Source of the DNA: Antilocapra americana | Lineage: Eukaryota; Chordata; Mammalia; Artiodactyla; Antilocapridae | DNA: 64,000 nt | Direction: 5' to 3' | NCBI GenBank assembly: GCA_007570785.1 | Contig: ML662442.1 | Location: 63,141,392-63,205,391 of the forward strand | Shown: positions 36,701-51,700 of the stretch, in pieces | Position numbering within the stretch: the first letter of the stretch is position 1 | How the letters are laid out: every line of letters starts with the position of its first letter | Made by a program: the position numbers and the translations under genes | The notes under the pieces: generated by a model | Database searches by the model: none | Told to the model about the DNA's origin: nothing | What the model saw: only the letters and a program-made list of their open reading frames with translations

Positions 36701-39700
36701 AGAATTCTCCCAGGACTGTGTGGTTTCATGCTTCCTTGCCTTTGCTCACACTGTTTCTCCTGGCCAGGATGCTGTTTCTTTCCTTGTCCCGTTGGTAAAT
36801 TCCTCTTTGGCCTTCAAAACCCTATTGAGGCTTTCTATCAGAAAATCTTTTCTCAAACTACCCACTGCCCCCTTGCCCACCCCCCCACCACCATCTTGGG
36901 CTGGATGAGTCACTTCTTCCTCTGCACTGCTTCTGGAACTTGTTCATGCTTCAATTATTGCATGCATCACATTTTATTATAAATATTGGTTTTCTTGCCT
37001 GTCTTCTCTTCTAGACTGTGAGCTCTCTTGGGCAAGGTCTATACTGTCATTATCAGTGTCTAGCATAAATGGGTGCCTAATAAGTGTTTGCCGAATGAAT
37101 GATTAGCCTAATGGTTCAGACGAAAGGAAATGTGGACTCCTAAACAATATGGATAATTATGATTCAGGAGATCTGCTGCATTAAAAGTAAAATAGAAAGA
37201 TGTTGATTCAGCCCATTAACTAAAAGAGTCACTCATCAAAAACATAACATAGATAACTCTTTTTAAATTTTGTCAAAAAGATAACAGCTGTAAAGGATTC
37301 TATGGATGGACAATTTCATTTTCTGAATTTGGTGACTAATGAAATTTTCTTCATTTTACTTTGAATTCTGTAGAAAAGGCATTAGACAAGCTTTTGCTTA
37401 TCTTTTCTACAGATATTTTTGTTATGTAGATGATTTGAGTGATCCCTGTCAAGCCCATCCTCTCCCTCCCAAAGGAATGATCAGTGTTCATTCATTCATT
37501 CAGCAAACATTATCCTTTTTATTGTGTTGCTAACAAAATTATTAGAAGAAAAAGTTTAAATGTATTTTGCCACAATTTCTGTCATGGTTTTAAGTTTTGT
37601 TTTTTTTTTCTTCTTTTCGTCTTCTAGTCTTTTCTGAGAAGACTGGAATGCCTTTCAGGTTGAAGGATCCAGTGAAAGTAGAAGGGCTTCAATTCTGTGA
37701 GAACTGCTGTCAGTATGGCAATGTAGATGAGTGTCTTTCTGGAGGAAACTACTGCAGCCAGAACTGTGCTCGACATATCAAAGACAAGTAGGTTTTTGCC
37801 CACATTCCATTTATAAAATGAGTTTTAGAGTCAAAGGGCCTGGTGCTTGGGAATAGAGCAGTTAAGTGTTTTCTGACGTCTGTCATCCAAATGCCTTCCC
37901 CCCCACTCCACCCCACCCCCCGAGACTTTCCCTTTGGAGGCCCTTGGACCCTAATCCCACTTCTGGACCAGGTGGCTTCAGTCAGTATAGGTATACTGCT
38001 CATGTCCTACCTGCAATACAATCTTGGCCTCTTTCTTTAGTCTTTTATTTATATTTATTTATTCCCCAGCCAAGAATATTTAGATCTCTTTGGGCTACAT
38101 ACACATTTTACTGATACTGATGCTTATGAAAATGTACTTGGATTTAAATTTTGGGAGTTCTTAGGTAATTCAGCCAAAACTCCATAGATGAAATACCGTT
38201 TCCCTTGACTGAACATCCACTGAATGGCCATAGTGAGGGGTGTTGTAATTGTGTCTCTGTGGTTCTCGGGACAGACTGAGAATTCTGAGACAGGGCCATC
38301 AGCTGTGACTGATGGTGGTGTGATTGCTTTGGGGGACTGTGATGAGGTCAACTTCTCACTAACAAGGTGGATTTGCTGCATATACTTGTGTACTGCAAAT
38401 AAATGACTTGGTAAATACCAAGTTCTAGTGGAGTTTCTCATGTATTTTAATCAGAACAGGCTGGAGAATTGTCTGTTTTTGTTGGCCATCTGGTATTTTA
38501 CCAAATTACATTTGGCCTTTTTTGATTGAACTTGGCATTCTCAATAATTGCTAGATTGTTGCTTTAAAGTTCCCACCAAAAACTAGGATGGCTACAAATA
38601 ATCGATTCTTTTATTAGTATGGATGGTAGCTGTGAAAAACCAACAATTTTAAACTTGTTAGAACCTATTTCACCTGTAGGGCTGGTGCCCTTTTAAAATT
38701 TTATCATTAATTACATAATTATAATCAATAATTATATAAATTAATATATAAGCTAATTTCCACTTTTTATCTTGACATTGTCATTCATGATTTTGGTCTG
38801 AAGTGTCTCTTATCTATGATATTCTAATACATACACATTTCTCCTTCTGGTTAAATATTTTTAAAAGGTTTTGCATTGCTAATCAACATGCAGATATTTG
38901 ATGGGTATTGTTTCCTGTCACTCTTTTGGGTTTATAAATTCAGCAGAGATCAGAAGGAAGAAAGGGACATGGGAGAAGACAACGAGGAAGAAGATTCTAA
39001 GTGTAGTAGGAAGAAAAAGCCAAAGTTATCTCTGAAAGCTGACTCCAAGGAGGAAGAAGAGCGAGATGATGAGATGGTTAGTACCCACAGGGCTGCTCCT
39101 TCTGCAGGTAGCACCAGGATTTCAGTGCTGGTTCTGTGACCTTGTTTTACCATCAGCAGAGTGCCCACCCACCCTCTGTGTGTCACTGTCCTCATCTCAA
39201 GATGAGGATAATAAATAATAGTATAGTACCCCTCCCTCAGGGTGAAGAAGTAGAAAGTCCTGAAATTTATTGCTGGAGTGAGAGAGGCAATGGCAGAACC
39301 TTCAATTCTGCAAATTAATTTTAAATTCTTCTTGACAGCAAAATGCCAATCTCATTTTGGTAAATTGCAGACAGATCTTATAAAACTATGCAAGTAGGTA
39401 GAAAATGGCAGATAAATGTCAGATATATTCAGGGAAAGCTAATTAAGAATATGCTAATTAAAACATAAACATCTCATCTCTAAAGTATTGGTAACTCTAT
39501 ATGAAAAGACAACTTTGAAGTTGTCAAAGCATTTTCCTTAAGATCAATATTGAGTAGTGATTACTGATTAGTCACTGTGTTAGGAGCTGGGAATGCAGGG
39601 ATGAATAGGATAGCAGAAGGACAGGATCTTTTTTCTCAGGGACATCTGTGTAAACCACTGGGGGAAATATCAGCCTGTGAGAAGTGCTATGAGGAAAAGT

Positions 39701-42700
39701 ACAATAGAGCATTGAGATTATCTGACTGCTTTAAACTGGTTTATCAGGAGGCCTCCCAGGGAGGGTGGCTTGGACAGTGTGATCTGAATAAAGAGGCTGA
39801 TGTAAAGTTGGGAGTAAGGAGCTCTGCAGGGCAAGGGAATTGTCTGGGGAAAAGACCATAAGGTAAAAACATATGTAGCATGTTTTGTTTAAGGAAATAA
39901 AGAAGACAATGTTGCTGAGCCTTGAAGGCTAGAGAAGAGTGGAGTAAGATGAGGCTGAAGAGTTCTGTGCGTCCAGGGCTTTATGACAAACCAGAGTCAC
40001 TCTGAGTGTGCTGGGAAGCCATCAAAAAGTAGAGGGCAAGGGGAATACTTGGATACGATGAATATTTTAAAATGATCACTCTAGCTTTGACATGTGAGAA
40101 CAGAGTAGAATCAGGGAAACCAGCTGGAAGCTTATTGTAGTAGACTAAATAAGAGGGCTGTTTAAGATAGAAGGCCGTGGTTTTGAGATAGATGCTAGAG
40201 GCAGAGTTGGCAGGATATGTGAGGGAGAGAGAAGAATGAGAGAGAACGCCTAGCTTTTGGGCTTGAATGGTTGACTGGGTAATCATACTGTTTCCTGAGA
40301 AAGGGAAGGCCGGAGTGGAGTATAGAACTTAGAATACTTTGGCCATCATGCATTTGAGATGCTTATTAGATGTCCAAGCAAAAATCCCAGGTAGGCATCT
40401 GGATATATGAATATGGAGTCAGGGCTCAAGGTATAAACAGGGGCTATTTAGCAGATAGATTATCTTTCAAACCTAAAGAGAGTGATTGGATAAAGAAGAG
40501 AAGGGGATTAGATGGCAGGAGATGTCAGCAAAGGGACCAAGAAAGAGGGGCAGTGAGGTACCAGGGGAACCAGACCAGAGTGGTCAGGAGCTGAAAGAAG
40601 AAAGCATTTTAAGGAGGTGGGAACAGTATCTGTGCTATAACAGAGTGTGATTCTTGGAAATGTCCTTATTTTGTAAGGACCTTAGGCCAAGAGCAACAGA
40701 GTTCTCAAGTGACCTATATTCTTACTTTCTTTCAAAGTTATGAAGTGAAACTGAAGAACAGTGCAAAAAAAATGCTTTCTGACAGCTCTCTAGCTTTTCA
40801 TTGATGCCAATTTCATGAACTTTTAAAAATCATAAACTTTTCTGCCTTATTGTAGGAAAACAAACAAGATGGGAGAATCCTGAGGGGTTCGCAGAGAGCC
40901 CGAAGGAAAAGACGAGGTGATTCGGCTGTATTAAAGCAGGGTGAGTTGATGAAAGGAAGGTTTTACTTGTATGAAGTTGAAAATATTTCACACAGGCAGA
41001 CATTTTAGTCTTAATAGTAATGCACACTATGGCAGTTAAAGGACCGTTTGGGGATTTTCTTTGATTAATTGTGTCAATAAGAATTGGAGTTTAGGAGAAG
41101 TAGAAAAGGGCAAGGGGAAAGTGGAAATTAGCAAGTTTCAAGCATTGTCAAGGAAAACTTGAGATCATTTTCTGTTATTTATTTTTTCGTCAAGTAGGTT
41201 TCTTTTGCTTCTGCACTTTGACTAAAACCTCTGGTCTTACTCATTTCATAAAATTTTAGATTTTTTTTTTTTAATGTTTTCTCTCAAGCATAACTTCCTG
41301 ATGTGGTACCCTTTTTTTCCTTTCTTTGTTTCTCAAGGAACACTTTATTCTCTGAGGAATCTAGACCTTAGGCCCTGTCCTTTAGTGCTTGGTGGGTTAA
41401 CTCGCTGCCTTTTTCATCCCAGACCTTGGGTTGTCTCCCCAGAACTTCTGTGTGGCCCACTAGGCTGTGTCGAAGGACCCGCCGCATCTGCCCGGCCGGA
41501 CTTCCATGTGAGGTCACTGTAGTTTGCACAGTCCCATCCTGATCTGCCATCCACATCGTCCCTGTGAATCAGAGCCTGAACCCAGTGCTTCTCTTCAGGG
41601 CTTAACCACCTTCCTCCCTTTTTTGTCTCTTAAAAACACTTTGAGAGGTTTCTACCTGCATCAAGCGTACAGCCTAACTTTTACATTTGGATGGCCTTCT
41701 GTATTGCATCACTGACGTTAAAGGGAGTAAATTCTCAGTTACTCTGCACTCTGCCTCCAAGATGTCTCTGTCCTTCTGTCCCTTCCCATTCATTTCTACT
41801 CTCAGGGCTCTGGCCCTTCAGTGGCCTTGTTGCTTCAGTCATTTCCCTCTCTTAGGCCTTCTATTTTCTCCCTCTTCATGAGCTTTATCATTGCCTGTTC
41901 TAAGCTCATATCCAAATATCTTTCCCTCAATTTTAAAACCCATCAAGCCTACCATTACATATCCTTTCTTCATTTTCATTTTTGGTTAAATTAACCCCAA
42001 ATAAAATTGCTGTAGACTGACTCTGTATCTTTATCATTTATGTGTTCTTTTGCAACTTAAAATTTGACCTTGGATGCATTGATTTTTTTTTTTCCCCCTT
42101 TTTCCAAGTTAGCAGCCAGTCCCTGAGTTACTTAGCACACTGACCTTTTCTCAGTTCTCAGTTTCTTGATTCATTAGGAAAAAACTATGGAGCATCCTGC
42201 TTCTAGACACTCACTTGCTGAGCTTCCATGATTTTGGTCTATCTTCGCTTCCTACTGCGTCTCCTTCATTTACTTTAAGTCCTTAAAGTAAATGTACTTT
42301 AAGTAAAGTACTTTAAGTTCTTCTGTTCCTTTCTTCTACACTCATTCCTGGATATACACATAGTTTACTTTTTAGCTCTCATTTCTTCAGAAGAGAAGTC
42401 AGGAAAAGAAATTGAGAAATATCAGTCATGGAAGTAAGAGAAGAGCCAGGCCTGGGTATAGTTAGGGAAGTGAGAGTTCACAGTAGACTGCGCTGATTTC
42501 CTAGATTTGGAAATTCCATCAGTTTAGTCTCACTTGCCTTTCAGGTTTGCCTCCTAAAGGAAAGAAAGCTTGGTGCTGGGCGTCCTACCTGGAAGAGGAG
42601 AAAGCTGTGGCCGTGCCAGCAAAGCTGTTCAAGGAGGTACAGACCCTTCTAGAAGGCGTTGTGTATAAGGGCAAAGGAGCTGGAATGCTGGTCTGGAATT

Positions 42701-45700
42701 AGTATTGCCGTTTCTACTATCTATCTAGGAAGTGTGACTTGGGATAATTTTTCAAACATACTGTTTTTCATATGTGGAGGGGGACCTCGGAGGGTAACTG
42801 TCATCATATATGCACACCTTCCCTAGGGCTGCATGTATGGACACACAACACACATACAAATACACACGTATACGCAGATGCTGTTTTCTGTCAACATTTG
42901 TTAGGCTTTCATGCATTGATTTGAAGGATGCTTCTATTACTACTGAAAAACTAATAGATAAAGAAAGACCAGCATAAAATGCCGTGGCTTTGAGAGAATA
43001 GAAATGAATTACTAAGGTTTGCATAATATAACAGAATATCAAAAAGCAGGTTGTTATATTAACTATAGTAACACTGTTTTATCAGAAGTGAGTTAAGGTC
43101 AGTAAAAGTAGTTCTAAGTAGGAACTGCTGTCACTGGGCTAAACCAGGGATCAGCAAACTTTTTCCATAAAGGACAATAGAAAATCTTATAGGCTTTATG
43201 GAGTATATGGTCTCATTTGTAGCAGCTTAACTCTGTTCTTTTAATGAAAGCAGCCATAGGCAATGTATAAATGGATGAACATGGCTAATATTCCAGTAAA
43301 ATTTAATTCACAAAAACAGTGGTCGGCTGGTTGTGTCCCACAGATCGTAGTTCACTGACCCTTGATTTAAATGACTTAATTATATGTTACTTGGTATTTA
43401 ATAAATCTGCCATCAGTGCTTTGTTACATGCATATTAACACACCATTTTTAAGAAGTGGTGAATATTCAATAACAATTTTTTTTGAAAAGTGGTGAATAG
43501 TAAGTGTTGGGATGATTACATTTACATTAAGACTATTTAATTCAATACAATAGCAATTGCATATGACTTGTTCTGTATAATTATTTTTCGTAACTTTGGT
43601 CCTTTGCATAATAGACTTTTACACTTTAAACAGTTTAAATACAGTTAATTATTTAAATCAGCAATACATTCATATGATTCAAAATATGAAAGTGCTGTAA
43701 GAAGATTACATGTACATATAGGCAATATATAGGCAAATCTTCCCCCTACCTTAAGCCACATGATGACATATGTCACATACTGTTTTGAACTTTGTTTTTT
43801 TGTCTGAGTTTGGAGTTTATTCTCAGTTCATTTACCCACTTCATCAGTCTTTTATACTCATACATAGTATTTTATCTTATGTTTGTTCCATAATTAAACT
43901 GGTCCATACTGTGGTTGAAATAATGTCATACATGTATGTCATATATATGTCACCTGAGTGTTACGCAGATACATGTGTCAGTCACTAGAGACCAGCTTAC
44001 ATTATTATGAAACAGACATAAGATGAAATACTATATGTATATGTGGACTGCAAGCATGCTCAGTCGTGTCCGACTCTTTGCAGCCCCATAGACTGTAGCC
44101 CGCCAGGCTCCTCTGTCCATGAAATTTTCCAGGCAAAAATATTGGAGTGGGTTGTCATTTCCTTCTCCACTATGTGGAATATATAATACATATACATGAA
44201 TCTTTTGCTAGGTAAATGCTTTAGTGACTAGCCTTATACACTGCTCATTTAGCACATAGGTGGCTGTCTCTGTTGGATTATTTCCTAGGATTAAAATTGC
44301 TGAGTCAAAGAGAATGTTCTTTCTTATAGATCTCAGGAGATTGCTAGAGGTTGTACAGATTTATATCCCTATTAGCAACGTATTGATACATCTCTTTCCC
44401 TAGAGCTTTGCTAGTGTACTGTAACCAAAGTTTCTGATCTTTATCAGTCTGATAGGTGGAATCTATTCTACTGTAATTTTACTTTGTATGACTCTTATGG
44501 GGAGGTTGATCATCTTTTCAAATTTGTAAAACATTTGAATTTCCTTTTCTGTCACCTCTTTGCTGTCTTTGTCCATTTTCACATGAGATGATTTGGTGAT
44601 CCTTTTTTTTTTTCTGCATTTTTAGGAGCTGTTTATGATTTGGTTATATAGTCTTTACTTAAGAATGATTATCACTCACTAAAACTGCTGTCATTTTACA
44701 TTCTAGTATCAATCTTTTCCATATAACAAAAATGGGTTTAAAGTTGGCATGAAACTAGAAGGCGTGGACCCTGAACATCAGTCTGTGTATTGCGTCCTCA
44801 CTGTGGCTGAGGTAAGCTTTGCCTCATCTTTATTTTTAAAATAAAATAGTGATTATAGGGCTTTAATAATGGGAAAAGATGCGATTTGTTGAAAACTTCC
44901 TTTATGCCAGGCACAGGACTTAGTGTTTTGTAAACATTGCCTCATTTAATCTTTGCAAGAACGCTTTTTCATCCTTGTTCTATAGATGAAGGAACTGAGG
45001 CTCAGAGAGGTTGAGTGAGGTATATAAGGTCACACAGCTTCCAAGTAGTAGAACCACGATTTGACCCTGGTCCATTTGACACTGTAGCCTTTGCCATACC
45101 ATGTTCCTTAACATAAGAGACCAACAGATATTTGTATTATTTTTAATATTTCTTCAAGGTATCTCTGAAGTTTTTCAGGAAAAAATGTCCAAGTCAATTA
45201 TGTGTATCTTAGTACAATATATTACTGAGAACTCTTTAGAACTTTTTTTTTCCTTTATACGCTTGACTCCTTGTCTTCTCTCTTGAGTCAGGGGAGGTGT
45301 CTTACAAAGCTTTCCTCAAAGAATCAGATGATCTTGTGTGTTAGTTTTACTTATAGTTCAGACATAGAACCCATCTGCTGTGCTAATGGGAAGAAGATTG
45401 TGAGGCTAAACTTCTGCGAGCCTAGTGCCAAGCGTGACCTGGCAGAGGCTCCATAAACCAACGTGACTTTAACTTAGAACTCCCTCAAGTGCCGCCCTAA
45501 TTTAAGCAGATGTGTGGCCTCCGTGTTGGGCATGGGTTATATAGAGTGAATTCTCACCACGTTCCAGGGATCCTGTTTCATCTAAGTATGAACTGGGGAG
45601 GCTCTTCTTTCTCCCAGCTCTGCTACTGGTGGAAAGGAGACTGTTGACTTCTCCCTGTGTCTGCACCAGCCTTGGTCTGGCCAGATATCGCTGTGTGTGG

Positions 45701-48700
45701 AGCTTTGTAAAGGACAGAGAGCCAGCGCTGAGCCAGTGCACAATAGGGCACCCACGCTGGGCCCCTGCAGGAGCTGTGCACCCTGTGCCTGTACAGTACA
45801 GGTGATAAAGAGGGGGACTTGTCTACATGGAGAATTATTCTTCACCCAGATCCATGTGCTTCTAATGGAACTAGGGATGAGGCCGGAACCCCCTAGCCCA
45901 GCTCTTCCTAACGAAATAACGTTTGCCTTTAGATTTTGTTATTTGTCCACTTGTTTTTGTGGTTGTTAACAATGGGTGCTTTAACATAATCCATATCATA
46001 CTTGAGATCCATGTTAATTTATTTTTGTACATGTGAACAAATATTCCCTTCTTTACCTATTACAGGTTTGTGGATACCGGATAAAGCTGCACTTTGATGG
46101 ATACTCTGATTGTTATGACTTCTGGGTAAATGCCGATGCTCTGGATATCCACCCAGTTGGATGGTGTGAGAAAACTGGCCATAAACTCCATCCTCCGAAA
46201 GGTATTGTCACTTTTTAATTTCATATTTTATATTCTAAAAACACTTAATTTCTTATATTGTAATATAGATTTTTGAGAATTCAGACTTTGTGGTTATTCA
46301 GGTGGGCCCAAATTTAAGCTTATTGTTCATGATGAAGATATTTCTTAAAGTGAAAGAAGTTTAAAAAATAGAATCCTACTTAAGAGAATAAACTATGTCC
46401 ATGTACTTATTTGCATGTCACAGAACATTTGTTTGATACTTTGACTATAGATTTTAGCTACAAATTTCTGTCTCATACCTACACACACACACACACACAC
46501 ACAAAACACATACATGCATACCTTCTTGAAATAACTGATTGCAAAATTATGTACATAGCTGTGTTTATTGACATTTCAGGAAATAGAAAACCTTGAGAAA
46601 TTATGCATTGAACTTATCTTAATATTTAAGAGATTGGAAAGGAGACTATAACACTAAAAAGCAGTTTGGGTGAGGGTTGAACTAATAGTGATTACTCTTT
46701 TATTATTAAATTTTTATATTACAGTCTGCCAATGATTTTGCCTATTTCATGTTTACAAAACATCCAAGAATAACAGATTGAATCTTTTTCGGTTCATTCC
46801 TAGAGTATTTAATAATATCTTACTTCCTTTGTTTTCATGTTGCATTCAGTATTGTTTGCTTGATGTGAAAGAACCAGGTTACCAATTTGATATTTTTGGT
46901 CTGTCTCAGAACTATTGGGGCTTCCTTGGTGGCTTAGATGGTAAAGCATCTGCCTGCAGTCCCGGAGACCTGGGTTTGATCTCTGGGTCGGGAAGATCCC
47001 CTGGAGAAGGAAATGGCAACCCACTCCAGTACTCTTGCCTGGAAAATTCCATGAATGGCAGGCTACAGTCCATGAGATCGCAAAGAATTGGACACGACTG
47101 AGCAACCTCACTGGCTACTACATCAGGATTATTGAGGTTTTTCTTTGAGAGGGGAGGTGGGTTATTGGGTTTTAATGGACAAGCCATCTTTTGGTTTTAA
47201 GTGAAAAATTAATGGCAGAATGGTATTTTCAGATAACTGAAGGATTGAACAAAAACACCTAGAAAAGAGAAGGATGAAAAAGAAACTCTGTAAGCCTTTA
47301 TATAAATTGGCCTCATATGTGGTGAATTGTTTTTCTTTTCACACCACCTTCTGGACTTTGATGGAAGTAGGAAAGAGAACCTGAGTAGGTAAAATTAAAT
47401 GCCCAATTTCCTTTTTAAAGGAAGTGTTAGGTTTACCAGTGTTGAACATGAAATGGTGAAAACTAAGGAAAGGACATTTCCATTATTGTAGTTGGCCAAC
47501 ATGCTCACTTCATGAATCTTGAATTGTCATTCTTGTGGTGACAGGCCAGAAAGATTTCATCTCTTGTAGTACCATTTTTTCCAGCTTCCCACTGTTCCTG
47601 CAAGTTAGTCTCCCAAAATAGAACGAGTGAGGGAAAACTAGAACCCAACTACTGCAGCTCACTGCTAATGAATTCTACCTAAATACTGATAGAAACTGTC
47701 TGGTAATGAGAAGAAGCCCACCTGAGGACAATGTGTATTTGCTTCCTCATACCTTTTCCTTTCATCCATTGCTATTTATTTGGAATTGAAAAAATAATAC
47801 AGTTTTTTGGAAATAAATACCCTGTATATAAAAATCCTTAGATACTAATTATGAGTTAAATACTATCCATTTAAAAAGTCACTTGATGGCTTGATTTTTG
47901 GCATGTTGGGCTTACAGATAAAAGAAAGAATGGAAAGCTAAGTATGAAACATTTTGTTATTTTACTGTCTGTTTATATGTGTGGACCCTAGGATATAAAG
48001 AAGAAGAATTTAATTGGCAGACCTATCTCAAGACATGCAAAGCTCAGGCTGCTCCCAAGTCATTATTTGAAAATCAGAATATAGTAAGTACCTCCAAGAT
48101 ACTTTTTCTTTCTCAGGAGGTGGCTTTTGAGTGTTTCCTTGGATAAATTATAAGTGATAACAAGAAACTATAATAAATGTTATTGCTTTGCTAAATAGGG
48201 TGCTCTTAAGCTTTAAAATTAACTAAAAATTATCATGAAGAAATATCTGTTTTTAACCATATCATGGCTGTCCTTTTTTAAAATTAAATAGTAAAAGGCA
48301 ACATAGTATAAAACCTAGATATACTTTACAATTAAGGTACCTAAGCAAATTAAATCGACTGGGACATTTTATGGTTATGGTCTCTTGATTTTAGGAGTGC
48401 TGTGCTGTTCAGATAGGATTCCCATAGTGAGATGAATGTAACCCTATTTGAATTCGCATACTAGACTCTATCATTTAAATCTTCCCTCCAGATTCTGGCT
48501 CTGTTTTGCAGTGTTAACATAAGCAAAGTCCGGATGTATTTGTCTTTTCTACTTCTTAAGCTATGGGCATCTCTGAGGAGGCCTGATACATTACAGTGTT
48601 CTACCCTGATCAAGTTCTGATCTACTTGGAAAGAGTAGAGGACAGGCAGGTGGAAAGCCAGACTCTCACCTTTACAGTTGATGAGAGCTCAGTTGGAGTA

Positions 48701-51700
48701 CATGCGTGGCCTGTATCTGCTGACAAATGAGTCTCTGGATTCTGAGCCCTGGAGTTAGAGATTTACTGGCCCTTCCAACCTCACCACTCTAGCCCGTGAG
48801 CTCTGGACCAGAGCAGACTACCGTCTTGCAGGACAGAGCTTGCTCCTAGAGGAGCAGAGTGGAAGCTCCATGCCCTGTAGGCCAGCTTAACGGTGTGACC
48901 ACTTCTTCCTTCCAGATTCACCAGTTAGGCGATAAGTGAGTGAGAGTGTGGAGGGAGGCCATCATATTTCACTAGGGGTTCCCTCCAGATATCAGGAATC
49001 AGAAAAACCTTCTCGCTCACCCCGCATACTCTCCACTTGGGAAATGGTGTTATCGAGGTGTTTTGAGGGCATCAAGTCTAATGGCTGAAACATTCTCTAA
49101 TCAAGTTGAACATAGGCCAGCGTGAGTTAGAGAACTGGAGGGGTGTGTGTGTGTGTGCACATGCGCACTCATTTAGGTAATTAATAGAGATAATGAGCCA
49201 GATTATTATTTTTAAATATCTTAATTGAGAAGATAGCTTAATTGCTGAGATGTACATGTTGCATAGTCGGGAGACATTCTCCTTCAAGATGGGGAAGGAC
49301 AGTCAGGTGGAAACCTCAGCAACCTGCTTGCTGTCACAGCTCCGAGTTTCCTAATCCTTCTCTGGTTCTCTGATGATGAGTTCAGTCAGGTATTTGAGCC
49401 ACTGACCATCATCTTAAATTCTGTGCATTGCTAGCACAAAACTGAATCTTGGGCCATGTGTTTGGTATCTAATTAATTTTTGTATTTCTAGATTTCTCTC
49501 CCTCAGAATACTCAAATATTTATGGTCTGATACAGAAGTCCAGGGCTTAAATATGTAGTCACAGTATCTGTGTAGCATTAGCACCTGATCCTTCGACTCA
49601 GACACGACTTCACTCTAACATAGTCAGATACACGCCTGCCCGCATTTTTGTAATGATAGCTGTATAATTATAGTAAAAAGAGATAACATCTATTTTGCTT
49701 CAAGTAATGAGAAGAGTGTCTGTATGCTTCAGTCTGGACAGAAAGATTTTTTCTGAAGGGCAGAAATGACTTGTAGTGTGTTGTGATTGATACTGCTGAT
49801 AGCCAAGTACTTCTCTGAGATTAGGATATTTTTCTTCATGAAATATTGTGAGGAATGTTTACATCCACAGCATTTCAAGTACTGAGTCTGACTGAATTTT
49901 TATTGTTTTCGTTCCATGTCCCGGATGGCCAATAATCTGTGGATTTCCTTATATTACAAGCTATTTTGAAAAGCTCTGTGTATTAACAGCCAGCTCTTTG
50001 GGTGCTATTGTGAATAACATCTGTATTGTTGAATCAAAGTTGTAATAATTTCCAGCCTTTCAGGAAGATGGCCTACTTTTAGTAGAGTACCCTTTTGAAA
50101 GATTTTTCAGAAGTGGGAGTGAATTTGTACTGACTTACACACGTTTTTAACTTGATTATGTGCTTATTCTGTATGAAATAATTTTCATTGTTAAGTCTGT
50201 AATAAAGGAAGAGAGAAACTGAAAGTAAACTGTACAGTTCATAAAACTTGCCTAACTAGCATAGTCATCTACAGTAACAAGACGCATGTTAAGATTAAGT
50301 AAACTTTTCAAGGTTGTGGGTGTGTTAGCTTTAAAGGTCCAGATGATTAATTGGGTGTAGCAACGGGGCATTTTTCTTATTGCTGCTTCTTAGAAAGCAA
50401 CTCTGCTGCAGAACTGGTCCATGATTTTTAAATTATGTGAATACAGCTGATGGATGCCAGGCTTTCAAGCAGGGGTGCAGAGAGGGTACAGGTCCTTGTT
50501 GTTAAGTGTGTGCTTATCTCTAATTAAATCTGTATATTTCATAGACAGTGATCCCATCAGGGTTTCGAGTTGGAATGAAGCTGGAAGCTGTAGACAAAAA
50601 GAACCCTGCATTCATCTGTGTTGCTACGGTAACAGATATGGTGGACAATCGTTTCCTCGTACATTTTGACAACTGGGATGAGAGCTATGACTATTGGTGA
50701 GACGTTTTTCATTGCTCTGTGCATTTTCTAATTGGTGTTTATTGAAGTACTTACTTAAAACCAGTAATAATGACAAGCCGAGAACACAAATAACAGTATT
50801 TTGTCCTGCTCTTTCTCATTTCAGATTTTTAACTTCTTACCTGTTCCATATGGCACATGTTTCTAAATAACATCCTTTAGTTCCACTTTGTGATTTGTAT
50901 TTTAGTTGACTACCTCCTATGGAAGCACAGTTCATGCCACACTCCCAAGGGACACTCACACGTGAGTGCACACACAGATTCACACTTCCCCCCTCATCTG
51001 AGGTGTCTTCTCTCATTTCTTAGGAAAATATTTTAATCTTCCTTCCATATTTTCATGCCCAGTAGCTAATTTTACTATTTATAATAACAATACAAATTAT
51101 TAATTGAGGAATATTGTTTTTAACCCTGAAGGGTTTTGGCTATATTACACAAAGTGGTAGGAGCACCATAATTATAAAATTATATAATCATGAAAGGATT
51201 ATAGTAAAGCCATAACATTTTGATTAGGCAGTTGAAATAATGATTTTTTATACCTAATTCATGTTCACTAATGAAACTGTAGTTTGCTGGTGAAAGGCAT
51301 TTCTGCACAGTTTGGTTCCTTCTGGACAATACTTGCATTGAGAAGTAACAGTTATCTTTATAAAATATGGCTAATGTTGCAGTAGCAAATGGATGTTAAT
51401 TTATATAAATGCAGCTCAGTTTTAGGAAAACTTGTTTCCTGACCTTTTTAGTGTGTGTATAGTTAAATATTCAGTAGAGCCATTAATAATTTCCATTACT
51501 TCTCAGATTGTATTCTTACACAGTCATCAGTTTTACTTGTTTTAAAAAGGGAGAGACACTGAAAGTCATTTGCTGTTTAGACTTTTAAAAAATGAATTAT
51601 AAAAATCTGAATTGTATTTTATGTATGGTTTTCACAGAATTTTTTAAAGTAGTTCTGTGATCACATCACATAGAATCCAGTACTTTTGAATATTATAGTA

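Noticed and set aside
39577..40594. ORFs of 94, 101 and 74 residues in the intron between exons 5 and 6
   Set aside because: They lie in an antisense L2 relic and match no protein I recognise.
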